A stretch of DNA of 64,000 nt from Christiangramia portivictoriae DSM 23547 (GCF_000423045.1 NZ_AUHF01000007.1:186001-250000); one strand, 5' to 3'. Numbered from the stretch's first letter, positions 25,325 through 34,692 are shown. Translations and numbers: made by a program. The notes: generated by a model from the sequence alone, not told the origin.

Positions 25325-26305
25325 TTATAGTTGAAAGACTTCTTTGTTATGCCACCTTAAAGATTGTAGAGATGGAAACCAACGTTCTTCTCTAGGAAGC
25401 ATAATTTGATTACCATCGAATTGGGTGATTGAAAACTCTGAGTTTTGATCGTCTACGGTTGGTGAAACTCGAACTATATAATCTGAATTAATTGTGATCA
25501 GCCCTCGATCAAAAGCTCTATGCATCGTTGGAGACAATGCGATACCATTAGGAACTGTGTCATCACTAGAAAGGCTGAATGGATAAATATGGCAGGCATC
25601 AACCATTTGAACATTATTACTGGTCTCAATCTTAAGTCCAGAAATGCAACAGGTATATTCGTATATTTTTGGAATTGTTCTTTTGAACAGCCCGCCCCGA
25701 ACGAAAATTTCCTCCTCGAATTCGTCATCTTTTAGGCGTTCTCTTAAGCTGGAAATCTGATTCTTATAAATCTCGGATGATCCATTCAGAATGGAATTTT
25801 CGATACTAGTTTCGTCACTGGTTTTTTGTTGTACTGAATATTGATTCTTTGTTGAAGCAAAATATTGATCCAAAATAAATTGTTCAAACAATGTTTTTGA
25901 GATAGGATTGTGTAATAGAACATACAACTCCTTGTCAATCTCAGCATATGCCAAATTCTCTTTTAGATACTTGAAGCTTTTAATACTTTTTGATTTTGTA
26001 ACTAATAGTTTACCACCAGCTTTGGGAATTAAGTACCAAAAGGGTTCAGATTTCAAATGAAAAAAAGGAAGTGAGAAATTAGCGGTGTGACCAGTATCAA
26101 CAAGCTGCTTCCAATTTCTTTTGAAGGTCAAGATTAATTCTGGAGTGATAAATATCTTATTGGAGTTAATACTTCCATCTTGAATCAACTGAAGAACTGA
26201 AAGCAGTAAAATTGGTTTATGCGGAGCACGACCAAGATTCTTGGAATAACCACGGTTCAACTTCTTGAAGTAATTTAAATATTTTACAATAGATTCTTCA
26301 ATCAT
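25325..26305 (-). CDS. HNH restriction-type endonuclease
   Basis: A 326-residue nuclease of the COG3440 kind. The N-terminal domain (about 1-150) begins LGRAPHKPILLLSVLQLIQDG, a sequence seen in putative restriction enzymes that recognise modified or specific DNA. A coiled linker is followed by the HNH domain (about 215-290): CCISGLKI, DACHIYPFSLS and NGIALSPTMHRAFDRGLI, with the histidine, asparagine and second histidine all present. The gene appears intact and is A+T-rich against its neighbours. Its ATG overlaps the stop of a truncated DUF3427 helicase (ATGA), so they once formed one operon, probably a restriction system. Confidence 0.87.
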   Translation of the reverse strand: MIEESIVKYLNYFKKLNRGYSKNLGRAPHKPILLLSVLQLIQDGSINSNKIFITPELILTFKRNWKQLVDTGHTANFSLPFFHLKSEPFWYLIPKAGGKLLVTKSKSIKSFKYLKENLAYAEIDKELYVLLHNPISKTLFEQFILDQYFASTKNQYSVQQKTSDETSIENSILNGSSEIYKNQISSLRERLKDDEFEEEIFVRGGLFKRTIPKIYEYTCCISGLKIETSNNVQMVDACHIYPFSLSSDDTVPNGIALSPTMHRAFDRGLITINSDYIVRVSPTVDDQNSEFSITQFDGNQIMLPREERWFPSLQSLRWHNKEVFQL

Positions 26306-26562
26306 AAGTCAAGTTTACCAACAGCTAATTTCTGACGCTCTTTTAAAATAAACGGTGGCATAGGCTCCTCTAATTTCCATTCAATATTCATAGGTTTCTC
26401 ACCTGAATGACTTTGAAATATTGCCTCCCCCAAAAACACACAACCCATCGTAAATCCATATTCATCCTTAGCTTGTTCTCTCACAAATAATAGAACATTT
26501 TTTTCACTTTGAATATACGCTTTTACCTTTGGTGTATTAGGAGATGCACTATTTTGAGTTTG
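26302..26562 (-). pseudogene. Stump of a DUF3427-type helicase (C-terminal 86 codons only)
   Basis: The reverse-strand frame is open for 86 codons, from QTQNSASPNTPKVKAYI to the end, containing NVLLFVREQAKDEYGF, FLGEAIFQSHSGEKPMNIEW and KLEEPMPP. These are the final conserved blocks of the DUF3427 domain found at the C-terminus of DEAD/DEAH restriction helicases, where the first block normally follows a tryptophan (HWQSQN). Upstream, the frame meets a TAG and all helicase motifs are missing. The large 5' part of the gene has therefore been deleted. A GTG at 26484 could start a 60-residue fragment, but it would lack any catalytic domain. Confidence 0.75.
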
Positions 26563-26663
26563 CTAAGTACATGGATTTCAAATTACAGGATTAATTCAAC
26601 AATTTTTCCAAAGTTCTCATTTCTTTTAACGCTCCCTCAACATCAAAAACCAGAATAAATTTA

Positions 26664-26704
26664 TAATTTTGGAATTATTCCTATTTAATGGATTTATTCC
26701 TATT
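26664..26704 (+). promoter_or_regulatory. Promoter and candidate operator of dinB-dnaE2
   Basis: TAATTTTG (26664-26671) fits the TAnnTTTG -7 element. Immediately after it lie a palindrome GGAATTATTCC (26671-26681) and two direct copies of TTATTCCTATT (26675-26685 and 26694-26704), 19 bp apart, ending at the dinB ATG. Repeats over the start site of an SOS polymerase gene suggest a repressor site. Confidence 0.5.
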
Positions 26705-27925
26705 ATGAAATTAGAGAAATCAATAATACATCTCGATCTTGACACCTTCTTTGTTTCCGCAGAGAGGCGCCTGGATTCTAAATTGATCGATAAACCCCTT
26801 ATTGTAGGTGGACTGGGAGATCGTGGTGTAGTGGCAGCCTGCAGCTATGAAACTCGTAAGTTTGGGGTGCATTCCGGAATGTCCATGAAAGTCGCCAGGC
26901 AACTCTGCCCACAGTCTATCGTGATCAAAGGGAATGCTTCCACCTACACCAAATTCTCCCACGAGGTCACCGAAGTTATTCGCAGTAAAGTCCCTTCATT
27001 TGAAAAGGCCAGCGTAGATGAATTCTATGCAGATCTTACGGGAATGGATCGGTTTTTCGGGATTACCCAGTTTGCGAAAGAACTTCAGGAAACCATCAAA
27101 AAGGAAACTTATTTACCAATTTCCTTCGGACTTTCGACCAATAAAGTCGTTTCAAAAATTGCTACCGGCGAAGGCAAACCGTATGCTCAGAAAGTGATCG
27201 AAGCAGGTTCAGAAAAATCATTTCTTGCTCCGCTTGCAGTGAACAAGATCCCGATGATTGGAAATAAAACCTTTCAGAAATTATTAAATCTCGGCGTTCG
27301 CAGGATCGAGACGATTCAGAAGATGCCTGTAGAGGTTTTGGAGAGCGTTCTGGGAAAGAATGGCCGTACTATATGGAAACGTGCTCACGGGATCGATAAC
27401 CCTCCTATTATTCCGTTTCACGAGCGCAAGTCCATTTCAACTGAGAGAACCTTTAACCGCGATACCATCGATATGATTCGTTTACACGGTACGCTGGTTG
27501 CCATGGCAGAAAGTCTCGCCTACCAGCTTCGCCGGGGAAATAAGCTCGTTTCCACAGTGAGTGTGAAGATCAGGTATTCAGATTTTCAAACCTACAGCAA
27601 ACAGGTACGAATACCGTATACCAGTGCAGATCATATCCTAATTCCCAAGGTGGAAGAGCTTTTTAAACAACTATACAGCAGGCGCCTGCTTATCAGGTTG
27701 ATTGGGGTAAAGTTTAGCGGACTCGTGGGTGGTCACTACCAGATCAATCTTTTTGATGATTCTGAAGATATGCTGAATCTCTACAATTCCCTGGATAAGA
27801 TCAAAAATCGTTTTGGGGAACATGCGGTGATGCGTGCTGCGGCGATGGATGCTAAAACCATTGGCAGAATGAAGAATCCTTTTAACGGGGAACCACCTAT
27901 CGTTCTTGCTCATAGAAAACAATAG
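26705..27925 (+). CDS. dinB: Y-family DNA polymerase IV
   Basis: Error-prone translesion polymerase. The 406 residues carry the catalytic acidic residues: D11 in HLDLDTFFVSAERR, and D105/E106 in SVDEFYADLTG. Also present are the CSYETRKFGVHSGMSM fingers region, the helix-hairpin-helix thumb (IPMIGNKTFQKLLNLG) and the little-finger domain ending in a basic tail. No beta-clamp motif is obvious at the very end, though INLFDDSED near residue 345 contains an FDD-type core. The start is the ATG at 26705; an upstream TTG in frame would read through the operator. dnaE2 follows after 34 nt. Confidence 0.93.
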   Translation: MKLEKSIIHLDLDTFFVSAERRLDSKLIDKPLIVGGLGDRGVVAACSYETRKFGVHSGMSMKVARQLCPQSIVIKGNASTYTKFSHEVTEVIRSKVPSFEKASVDEFYADLTGMDRFFGITQFAKELQETIKKETYLPISFGLSTNKVVSKIATGEGKPYAQKVIEAGSEKSFLAPLAVNKIPMIGNKTFQKLLNLGVRRIETIQKMPVEVLESVLGKNGRTIWKRAHGIDNPPIIPFHERKSISTERTFNRDTIDMIRLHGTLVAMAESLAYQLRRGNKLVSTVSVKIRYSDFQTYSKQVRIPYTSADHILIPKVEELFKQLYSRRLLIRLIGVKFSGLVGGHYQINLFDDSEDMLNLYNSLDKIKNRFGEHAVMRAAAMDAKTIGRMKNPFNGEPPIVLAHRKQ

Positions 27926-27959
27926 CGATGACTATTCTGAAGTATAAAAAGCTGAATTG

Positions 27960-30941
27960 ATGTATCTAAACTGCCACACATACTATTCGCTACGATATGG
28001 AACTTTTCCCATCAGGGAGTTGTGCGAACTCGCCTATTCCAACGATATCTGGCAGTTCGCTATCACAGACATCAATAATACTTCAGCCTGCCTGGAATTT
28101 CTAAGGCTTACCAATGGAACTAAAATCAAGCCGGTGCTGGGAATTGACTTTAGGAATGCTGCCGAGCAACAATATATTGGCCTAGCAAAAAACAATACTG
28201 GATTTCTTCAGCTAAACGATCATCTTTCAAATCACCTGCATGAAAAGAAAGATTTTGAAACGGTAGCTCCACCACTACCTGATTGTTTTATCATTTATCC
28301 CTTCGGAAATGTGGCGAAACAGAAACGTAAAAACTTCAGAAGTAATGAATATATAGGGGTTTCCAAAGAGGAGATCGGGAAATTAAGGTTTTCAGAATAT
28401 AGAAATCTGAAGGACAAACTGGTCATTCTACAAACAGTGAGCTTTCGGAATAAAAAAGACTTTAATGCCCACCGCTTACTCCGGGCGATCGACAATAATT
28501 TACTGCTAAGCAAGCTTCCGGAAAGCCAGCAGGGCAAGTTTTCTCATAAAATGTATCCCAAAAAGGAAATGGAAACTGCTTTTGAAGACTTTCCTCATAT
28601 TCTGGAAAATACACAGCAAATGCTGGACGCCTGCCGGGTGCATTATGACTTTGGAAAGGGACAGAATCGAAATTTAAAGGTCTACCGGAATACGATCGAA
28701 GAGGATGCAGATATGATACGGAGGCTCACTTACGAGAAACTTCCTGAAAAATATCCCGAAGCAGATCGTGAAGTTTATACGCGGGTTGAAAAAGAGCTGG
28801 AATCTATCATCAGGCTTGAGTTCGTTTCTTATTTCCTTATCAACCTGGGAATTGTGGATTATGCGCGTTCACAAAATTATCCTTTTGTAGGACGCGGTAG
28901 TGGTGCGAATTCTATCGTTGCCTATATTCTTGGCATCACCAATGTGGATCCTATAGAACTTGATCTTTATTTTGAGCGATTTATAAATCCCAACCGAAAA
29001 TCTCCACCAGATTTTGACCTTGATTTTTCCTGGAAGGACCGTAATGACATTACAGATTATATTTTCAGGACTTATGAGAATACGGCGCTTATGGGGACCT
29101 ATGTGACTTTTAAAGAGCGTGCGGTAGCCCGGGAACTGGGAAAGGTATTTGGTTTGCCCAAGGAAAATATCGATAAGCTCGCTTCTGGCTTCTATTCCTA
29201 TCAGAATCTGGATCACCTGGAGAAACTGGTGATCCGGTACAGCAAACTCATAGAAGGATTTCCTAATTATTTGAGTGTTCATTCCGGCGGAATTTTGATC
29301 CTGAACGATTCGGTTCACAACTATGCTGCTACGTTTTTACCTCCCAAAGGCTTCCGGACGATGCAGATAGATATGAACATTGCTGAAGAAGTGGGCATTC
29401 ATAAATTTGATATTCTTGCCCAACGCGGACTCTCGAAAATCACCGATACCATCGAGATCGTAAAACAGAATCGGCCGGATGCTCACCTGGAGGATATCGA
29501 GAATATTAAAAAGTTTAAGGAAGATCCTGCTATTAACGAGTTGCTCACCACCGGCGATTGCATGGGAGTATTTTATGTGGAATCTCCAGCCATGCGAGGT
29601 TTACTAACAAAACTGCAAACCCGGGATTACCTGAACCTGGTTGCAGCAAGTTCTGTAATTAGACCGGGAATTTCCAGCGCGGGAATGAAAGATGAATTCA
29701 TTTTAAGACATCGCTTTCCTGAAAAAAGAAAGGAAGCTCACCCGGTCATGTACGAGATCATGCCCGATACTTATGGTGTGATGGTTTACCAGGAAGATGT
29801 GATGAAAGTCGCTTATCATTTTGCCGGTTTAAGCCTGGACGATGCAGATGTACTGCGAAGAGGGATGAGCGGAAAAAAAACTTCCCGGGGACAAATGCAA
29901 AAGATCGAGAATACCTTCCGCGAGAACTGTAATACCAAAGGCTACGAACCAAAATTAATCGATGAAGTCTGGGAGCAGATCTCCTCCTTTGCCGGCTATG
30001 CATTTCCAAAGGGACATTCGGCTTCCTACGCCGTGGAAAGCTACCAGAGTTTGTACCTGAAGAAATATTTCCCACTGGAGTTTATGGTCTCGGCGATCAA
30101 CAATGGAGGTGGTTTCTATGATCTGCAAACCTATATTCAGGAGATAAGACGTTGGGGTGGCACGATCCACGCTCCCTGCATTAATAAAAGTGACCACCCC
30201 AATGTCATCTACGGAAAAAACATTTACCTGGGCTTTGGATACATTAAGGAACTGGAAGTAAAAACTATTCAGCAAATACTGGAAAACAGGCAATTCTTTG
30301 GAGAATTTAGTTCGCTGGATGATTTTATAGACCGTATCCATATTTCTATTGAGCAACTTAGCTTATTACTGAAGATCAACGCCTTCAGGTTTACGGGCAT
30401 AGACAAACACGAACTTTTATGGAAAGCTTATTTCAAACTGGATAAGAATAAACCAAAAACGAATCAGCCGCTACTCTTCAAACCAAAGCATAAAGATTTT
30501 GAATTGCCAGAATTTGAAGCTTCTAAAATGATCGAAGCTTACGACCAGATGGAACTCCTGGGGTTTCCACTATGCAGCCATTTTGAATTACTGAAGGACC
30601 CTTTAAAGGATGATGTGGTCACAGCTTCGCATTTGAAAGATTATATTGGCAAAAATGTGGAAATTTATGGTAACCTGGTAAATTCAAAAAAAACCGGAAC
30701 TTCTAATGGCAAATACATGTATTTCGGGACTTTCTATGATCCTGAAGGAGTGATTTTTGATGTGGTTCTTTTCCCTTCAGTAGCTGAAAAATATCCTATA
30801 AGATCTAAAGGAATCTACCTGTGCTATGGTGAAGTGGTTTCCAATCTTGGTTATATCTCCATAAGCATCATAACACTCACCAGGCAGGCTACCCAAACCG
30901 ATCCCAGACTCGTGGGAACTAATTTTAAGTTTGCTGTATAG
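27960..30941 (+). CDS. dnaE2: Error-prone DNA polymerase III alpha subunit (DnaE2/ImuC type)
   Basis: A 993-residue C-family polymerase, clearly shorter than a replicative DnaE (usually above 1100). The PHP domain at the N-terminus is degenerate: the expected HxH reads NCH (NCHTYYSLRYGTF) and the following TDH reads TDI, so metal-dependent proofreading is unlikely. The polymerase acidic triad is intact: D351 and D353 in PPDFDLDF, and D484 in KFDILAQRGL. The KGHSASYAVESYQSLYLK helix and a C-terminal OB-fold (VEIYGNLVNSKKTGTSNG) are present. Paired with dinB, it forms an SOS mutagenesis cassette; no imuB is visible. Confidence 0.88.
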   Translation: MYLNCHTYYSLRYGTFPIRELCELAYSNDIWQFAITDINNTSACLEFLRLTNGTKIKPVLGIDFRNAAEQQYIGLAKNNTGFLQLNDHLSNHLHEKKDFETVAPPLPDCFIIYPFGNVAKQKRKNFRSNEYIGVSKEEIGKLRFSEYRNLKDKLVILQTVSFRNKKDFNAHRLLRAIDNNLLLSKLPESQQGKFSHKMYPKKEMETAFEDFPHILENTQQMLDACRVHYDFGKGQNRNLKVYRNTIEEDADMIRRLTYEKLPEKYPEADREVYTRVEKELESIIRLEFVSYFLINLGIVDYARSQNYPFVGRGSGANSIVAYILGITNVDPIELDLYFERFINPNRKSPPDFDLDFSWKDRNDITDYIFRTYENTALMGTYVTFKERAVARELGKVFGLPKENIDKLASGFYSYQNLDHLEKLVIRYSKLIEGFPNYLSVHSGGILILNDSVHNYAATFLPPKGFRTMQIDMNIAEEVGIHKFDILAQRGLSKITDTIEIVKQNRPDAHLEDIENIKKFKEDPAINELLTTGDCMGVFYVESPAMRGLLTKLQTRDYLNLVAASSVIRPGISSAGMKDEFILRHRFPEKRKEAHPVMYEIMPDTYGVMVYQEDVMKVAYHFAGLSLDDADVLRRGMSGKKTSRGQMQKIENTFRENCNTKGYEPKLIDEVWEQISSFAGYAFPKGHSASYAVESYQSLYLKKYFPLEFMVSAINNGGGFYDLQTYIQEIRRWGGTIHAPCINKSDHPNVIYGKNIYLGFGYIKELEVKTIQQILENRQFFGEFSSLDDFIDRIHISIEQLSLLLKINAFRFTGIDKHELLWKAYFKLDKNKPKTNQPLLFKPKHKDFELPEFEASKMIEAYDQMELLGFPLCSHFELLKDPLKDDVVTASHLKDYIGKNVEIYGNLVNSKKTGTSNGKYMYFGTFYDPEGVIFDVVLFPSVAEKYPIRSKGIYLCYGEVVSNLGYISISIITLTRQATQTDPRLVGTNFKFAV

Positions 30942-31049
30942 GTTTTTATTCAAAGCACAGCTGTATAACGCAAGAAAATAAACCAGATTCACCTCATTAA
31001 TAATAATCCCCTTCAGTAAGGTAAAATCCAGGCTTCAAAATGCAATTAT

Positions 31050-32627
31050 CTACTTGCTGTCCTCAGCCTGAGTTGCCTCATACTTCTTAGCAATCGCATC
31101 CACACAGTTAATTCCATCGATGGCTGCGGAAATGATTCCGCCTGCATAACCAGCTCCTTCTCCACAGGGGTAGAATCCTTTCACTTCTATATGTTCCAAA
31201 GTCGTCGGGTCACGCGGAATTAGAATTGGCGAAGAAGTCCTGCTTTCCGGAGCATGCAACACCGCCTCGTTGGTATAATAACCTTTCAGTTTTTTTCCGA
31301 ATTTCACAAAAGCCTTTCTCAGTCTTCTTGCGATAAGATCTGGCAAAACCTTATTTAAATCTACACTTACAATACCAGGCTGATAGCTCGTCTTTGGAAA
31401 ATCCTTCGAAATTTTTCCTTCGACAAAATCTTTCATTCTCTGGGCCGGAACCTGCTGAGTTTTGCCAGCTGCTTCCCAGCAGTTTCTCTCAACCATCTTC
31501 TGAAAGTCCAGACATACGAATGGATCATTCTCTTTATAACCTGGCAGATCTGTAGGTTCTATACTTACCACTATTCCTGAGTTGGAATATGGATTGTTCC
31601 GTTTGCTGGGACTCCAGCCATTGGTAACGACTTCTTCCTGCTCTGTAGCACATGGTGCAATAATACCTCCCGGACACATACAGAAGGAATACACCCCAAG
31701 TCCATCTACCTGTTCTACCAGGCTATACGAAGCCGGTGGCAAATAGGGGTTTTCATCATCTCCATGATACTGGATATGGTCTATCAATTTCTGCTGATGC
31801 TCAATTCGAACTCCCAGTGCGAAAGGCTTGGCCTCTATCTTTATATTTTGCTCGTGCAGCAAATAGAATATATCCCTCGCCGAATGTCCAGTCGCAAGTA
31901 TTACCTCATCGAAGTTTAACCAGTTCTGTTTGTTGATTTCGATGGCTACGATCTTATCGCCTTCCAGCTTAAGATCTGTTAGTTTAGAATTAAAATGCAC
32001 TTCACCCCCAGCCTTCACGATCGCTTCCCGCATAGCGGTAATGATCTTAGGTAGTTTGTTGGTCCCAATATGAGGATGTGCATCTACAAGAATATCTGGA
32101 TCTGCCCCAAATTCTACGAACCATTCCAGCGCTTTTAAAACATTTCCCCGCTTTTTGGAGCGAGTATACAATTTGCCATCTGAGTATGTCCCGGCTCCTC
32201 CTTCTCCAAAGCAGTAATTGGACTCCGGATTTACGGTTTGCTCCTTATTGATTTTGGCCAGGTCATGGCGTCTGGCTCTCACATCTTTTCCACGTTCAAA
32301 GACCACAGGTTTCAATCCTGCTTCCACAGCTCTGAGTGCTGCATACAATCCAGCAGGGCCAGCTCCAATAATTGCTATTTCCTTTGCTTCGGAAACATCC
32401 TGAAGGGATAAAGAAGGCCTGGCATTTCGTAATTCTCCGTGTTTCCATATCTCAATCTGTAAATTCAGTTTAACCGGTTTTTTACGGGCATCGATAGAAC
32501 GCTTCCTAATACTCCAGTCTCTGATATCATCCTTTCTGATATTCGATTTATTGACTGCTCTATTCAGAAGCAAATGATGATCTTCAAGCTCCCGGGGTAA
32601 GGCTGTAATTTGAACCAATGTGCTCAT
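31050..32627 (-). CDS. FAD-dependent oxidoreductase (COG2509)
   Basis: A 525-residue flavoprotein. A short N-terminal alpha/beta domain (about 1-80) precedes the dinucleotide-binding motif IAIIGAGPAGLYAALRAVEAG. Further signatures are NYCFGEGGAGTYSDGKLYTR, VILATGHSARD and the C-terminal GFYPCGEGAGYAGGIISAAIDG, which places the FAD. The family is widespread in bacteria and plant plastids, and its substrate is unknown. I use the ATG at 32627, three codons inside the longest frame (which begins with TTG). Confidence 0.9.
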   Translation of the reverse strand: MSTLVQITALPRELEDHHLLLNRAVNKSNIRKDDIRDWSIRKRSIDARKKPVKLNLQIEIWKHGELRNARPSLSLQDVSEAKEIAIIGAGPAGLYAALRAVEAGLKPVVFERGKDVRARRHDLAKINKEQTVNPESNYCFGEGGAGTYSDGKLYTRSKKRGNVLKALEWFVEFGADPDILVDAHPHIGTNKLPKIITAMREAIVKAGGEVHFNSKLTDLKLEGDKIVAIEINKQNWLNFDEVILATGHSARDIFYLLHEQNIKIEAKPFALGVRIEHQQKLIDHIQYHGDDENPYLPPASYSLVEQVDGLGVYSFCMCPGGIIAPCATEQEEVVTNGWSPSKRNNPYSNSGIVVSIEPTDLPGYKENDPFVCLDFQKMVERNCWEAAGKTQQVPAQRMKDFVEGKISKDFPKTSYQPGIVSVDLNKVLPDLIARRLRKAFVKFGKKLKGYYTNEAVLHAPESRTSSPILIPRDPTTLEHIEVKGFYPCGEGAGYAGGIISAAIDGINCVDAIAKKYEATQAEDSK

Positions 32628-32715
32628 AGACGCCAAAGATAAGATGTATTTTTGCTAAAATTTAATTTAAATAGCGATTGAAGGTCCTGATGTTTCCCGC
32701 TACATCAAGGAATTA

Positions 32716-32723
32716 TATATTTG
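32716..32723 (+). promoter_or_regulatory. Probable -7 element for the retropepsin-like gene
   Basis: TATATTTG fits TAnnTTTG. Transcription would start only a few bases before the ATG at 32735, giving a very short leader and arguing against the longer TTG-started frame. Confidence 0.45.
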
Positions 32724-32734
32724 TGGAAAAAAGA

Positions 32735-33169
32735 ATGTCTTTAAAAGAGTTGCTTCAGGAAAAAGGATACCATCGTATCAAATTAAAATACACTAAAACA
32801 AATCATTTCGAACTCAAGGCTGAAATTAATGGGATTGAAGGAAGTTTTATTTTGGATACCGGCGCTTCAAGTACTTGTGTAGGCATAGATGCCATAGAAC
32901 ATTTTGATCTGCTTTCAGAAGACAGCGATATCAAAGCGGCTGGTGCAGGTGCAACGAACATGCTGACCCAGGTTTCAGCCAAAAATATCGTCAAGATTGG
33001 AAACTGGAAAAAGAAAAAAATTGACCTGGTTCTTTTCGATCTCAAACATGTGAATGAAGCTCTGGAAAATCATCACGCTGAAAAGGTACAGGGAATCATT
33101 GGAGCCGATATTCTAAAAAAAGGTAAAGCAGTGATCGATTACAAAGGAAAAGCGCTGTTCCTGAAATAG
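32735..33169 (+). CDS. Retropepsin-like aspartyl protease family protein
   Basis: A 144-residue protein with the pepsin-type active-site segment FILDTGASSTCVG and a second hydrophobic block GIIGADILKKGKAVIDY, which matches the flap/hydrophobic-Gly region of retroviral-type proteases. Such bacterial proteins would act as homodimers. No signal peptide is seen with this start, so it is probably cytosolic. The start is inferred from the promoter element; a 19-codon extension from a TTG is possible. Confidence 0.75.
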   Translation: MSLKELLQEKGYHRIKLKYTKTNHFELKAEINGIEGSFILDTGASSTCVGIDAIEHFDLLSEDSDIKAAGAGATNMLTQVSAKNIVKIGNWKKKKIDLVLFDLKHVNEALENHHAEKVQGIIGADILKKGKAVIDYKGKALFLK

Positions 33170-33183
33170 GGGAAAAACACCCT

Positions 33184-33213
33184 TTTGCCAGGAAAGATCT
33201 CACCCTATATTTG
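33184..33213 (+). promoter_or_regulatory. Good Bacteroidetes promoter (TTTG-N18-TATATTTG)
   Basis: TTTG at 33184-33187, an 18-nt spacer and TATATTTG at 33206-33213 fit the -33/-7 consensus closely. Transcription would start near 33220, into a region without an ATG-started gene. Confidence 0.65.
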
Positions 33214-33219
33214 GGTTAA

Positions 33220-33387
33220 TCTAACCAATAATCTTTAGGTCATTAAACTTCGAATATCTTCACATTTGGCTTTTTACATCATCACCATCCTGGTGATAGC
33301 CGTTTTAAGCCTGAATATATTCAGGTTGTTAGTTTTGTTTTAATTTTGTTCAAGTAAAAAAGGGTACGCTTTCGCGTACCCTTTTTC
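33220..33387 (+). ncRNA. Candidate small RNA or orphan attenuator
   Basis: Downstream of a good promoter come two hairpins, ATCACC-ATCCT-GGTGAT (33281-33297) and the perfect CCTGAATATATTCAGG (33310-33325), then a strong terminator. The roughly 170-nt transcript holds no ATG. Without an ATG it reads either as a frame with four histidine codons and a proline (LHHHHPGDSRF) or as a frame rich in Ile/Leu/Val (FYIITILVIAVLSL); both recall leader peptides of amino-acid operons. No biosynthetic gene follows on this strand. Confidence 0.45.
33356..33387. terminator. Bidirectional terminator at the sucB 3' end
   Basis: AAAAAAGGGTACGC / GCGTACCCTTTTTC stem with a TTTC loop. It serves sucB on the reverse strand and the short forward transcript. 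Confidence 0.9.
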
Positions 33388-33408
33388 TTATTTTGAATGG
33401 AAATGCTA

Positions 33409-34692
33409 CTACAATTCCAAAGCTCTCTTGATATCACCACCCATAAGTAATTCTTCAGGGTTTTCCAGTGCTTCTTTTACAGCAACCAGGAATCCAACAG
33501 ATTCTTTACCGTCAATGATCCTGTGATCATAAGACAAGGCCACGTACATGATTGGCCTTATCTCTACATGCCCATCTATTGCTACTGGTCTTTCCACGAT
33601 ATTATGCATTCCAAGAATAGCAGATTGTGGTGGATTGATGATTGGAGTTGATAACATAGAACCAAATACTCCGCCATTCGTAATCGTAAAAGTACCTCCT
33701 GTCATCTCATCTACAGTGATCTTACCATCCCTTGCTCTAATTGCTAGTCTTTTCACTTCAGACTCGACTCCTCTAAAGCTAAGGTTCTCAGCATTTCTAA
33801 TTACTGGCACTGTAAGTCCTTTAGGACCAGACACAGCAATACTAATATCCTTGAAATCGTAGCTCACCTGATAATCTCCATCGATCATGGAGTTTACAGC
33901 CGGATACTCGTCCAGAGCACGAATCACTGCCAGAGTGAAAAATGACATAAAGCCAAGACTTACTCCGTGCTTCTCTTTAAACTCTTCCTTGTATTTTTTT
34001 CTTAACGCAAAAATTGGAGACATGTCTACCTCGTTAAAAGTAGTCAGCATCGCCGTGTCATTTTTAGCGCTAACCAGGCGTTCCGCTAATTTTCTACGGA
34101 ACATCGACATCTTCTTGCGTTCTTCTCCTCTACTACCTGTGCCCGGAGTTCCCATAGAAGCTTTGGCCTCTACAGCATCTTCTTTCGTAACACGACCATT
34201 TCTGCCAGAACCTTTTACATCCTTACTATCAATTCCCTTTTCATCCAGAATTTTTCTAGCTGCAGGTGAAGGAGAACCGGTTGCATAGGTATCATCCTGT
34301 TTCTGGCTTGGTGTGCTGGATTTTGAAGGATCTTCAGTTTTAGCTTCAGCCTTATCACTGTCTTTTTTATTTTCAGTACTTTCCTGGCGCTCTTTTTCCT
34401 CGGCTTCAGCAGACTTTTCATCTTTGCTTTCACTATCGTCGCTGCCAGGCTTTGCAGCGTCGGTATCGATCAAACAGACTACTTCTCCAACTTCTACTAC
34501 GTCTCCTTCTTCAGCTTTTAAAGTAATAATCCCGCTAGCTTCTGCAGGAAGTTCCAAAGTTGCTTTGTCGCTATCCACTTCGGCTACTGCCTGATCTTTT
34601 TCAACGTAATCACCATCTTCTACTAACCACTGAGCTATTTCAACTTCTGTGATCGATTCGCCGGGTGAAGGAACTTTCATTTCTAAGGCCAT
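33409..34692 (-). CDS. sucB: 2-oxoglutarate dehydrogenase E2 (dihydrolipoyl succinyltransferase)
   Basis: Core subunit of the 2-oxoglutarate dehydrogenase complex in the TCA cycle. The 427 residues comprise one lipoyl domain with the lipoylated K43 ([12 protein letters not shown]), a long flexible linker of Ser/Glu/Lys/Asp, a peripheral-subunit-binding domain ([14 protein letters not shown] ... [13 protein letters not shown]) and the catalytic domain ending with [13 protein letters not shown], where the histidine is catalytic. It is 50 nt downstream of sucA and shares its transcript. No E3 gene is adjacent. Confidence 0.97.
   Translation of the reverse strand: MALEMKVPSPGESITEVEIAQWLVEDGDYVEKDQAVAEVDSDKATLELPAEASGIITLKAEEGDVVEVGEVVCLIDTDAAKPGSDDSESKDEKSAEAEEKERQESTENKKDSDKAEAKTEDPSKSSTPSQKQDDTYATGSPSPAARKILDEKGIDSKDVKGSGRNGRVTKEDAVEAKASMGTPGTGSRGEERKKMSMFRRKLAERLVSAKNDTAMLTTFNEVDMSPIFALRKKYKEEFKEKHGVSLGFMSFFTLAVIRALDEYPAVNSMIDGDYQVSYDFKDISIAVSGPKGLTVPVIRNAENLSFRGVESEVKRLAIRARDGKITVDEMTGGTFTITNGGVFGSMLSTPIINPPQSAILGMHNIVERPVAIDGHVEIRPIMYVALSYDHRIIDGKESVGFLVAVKEALENPEELLMGGDIKRALEL

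Noticed and set aside
25007-25334. Two overlapping open frames on opposite strands
   Set aside because: They shadow each other, have no recognisable motif and lie in A+T-rich sequence; neither has supporting context.
26591-26676. Short reverse frame reading FILVFDVEGALKEMRTLEKLLN-like (26591-26676)
   Set aside because: It might be a relic of a gene lost beside the restriction locus, but under 30 codons cannot be told from chance.
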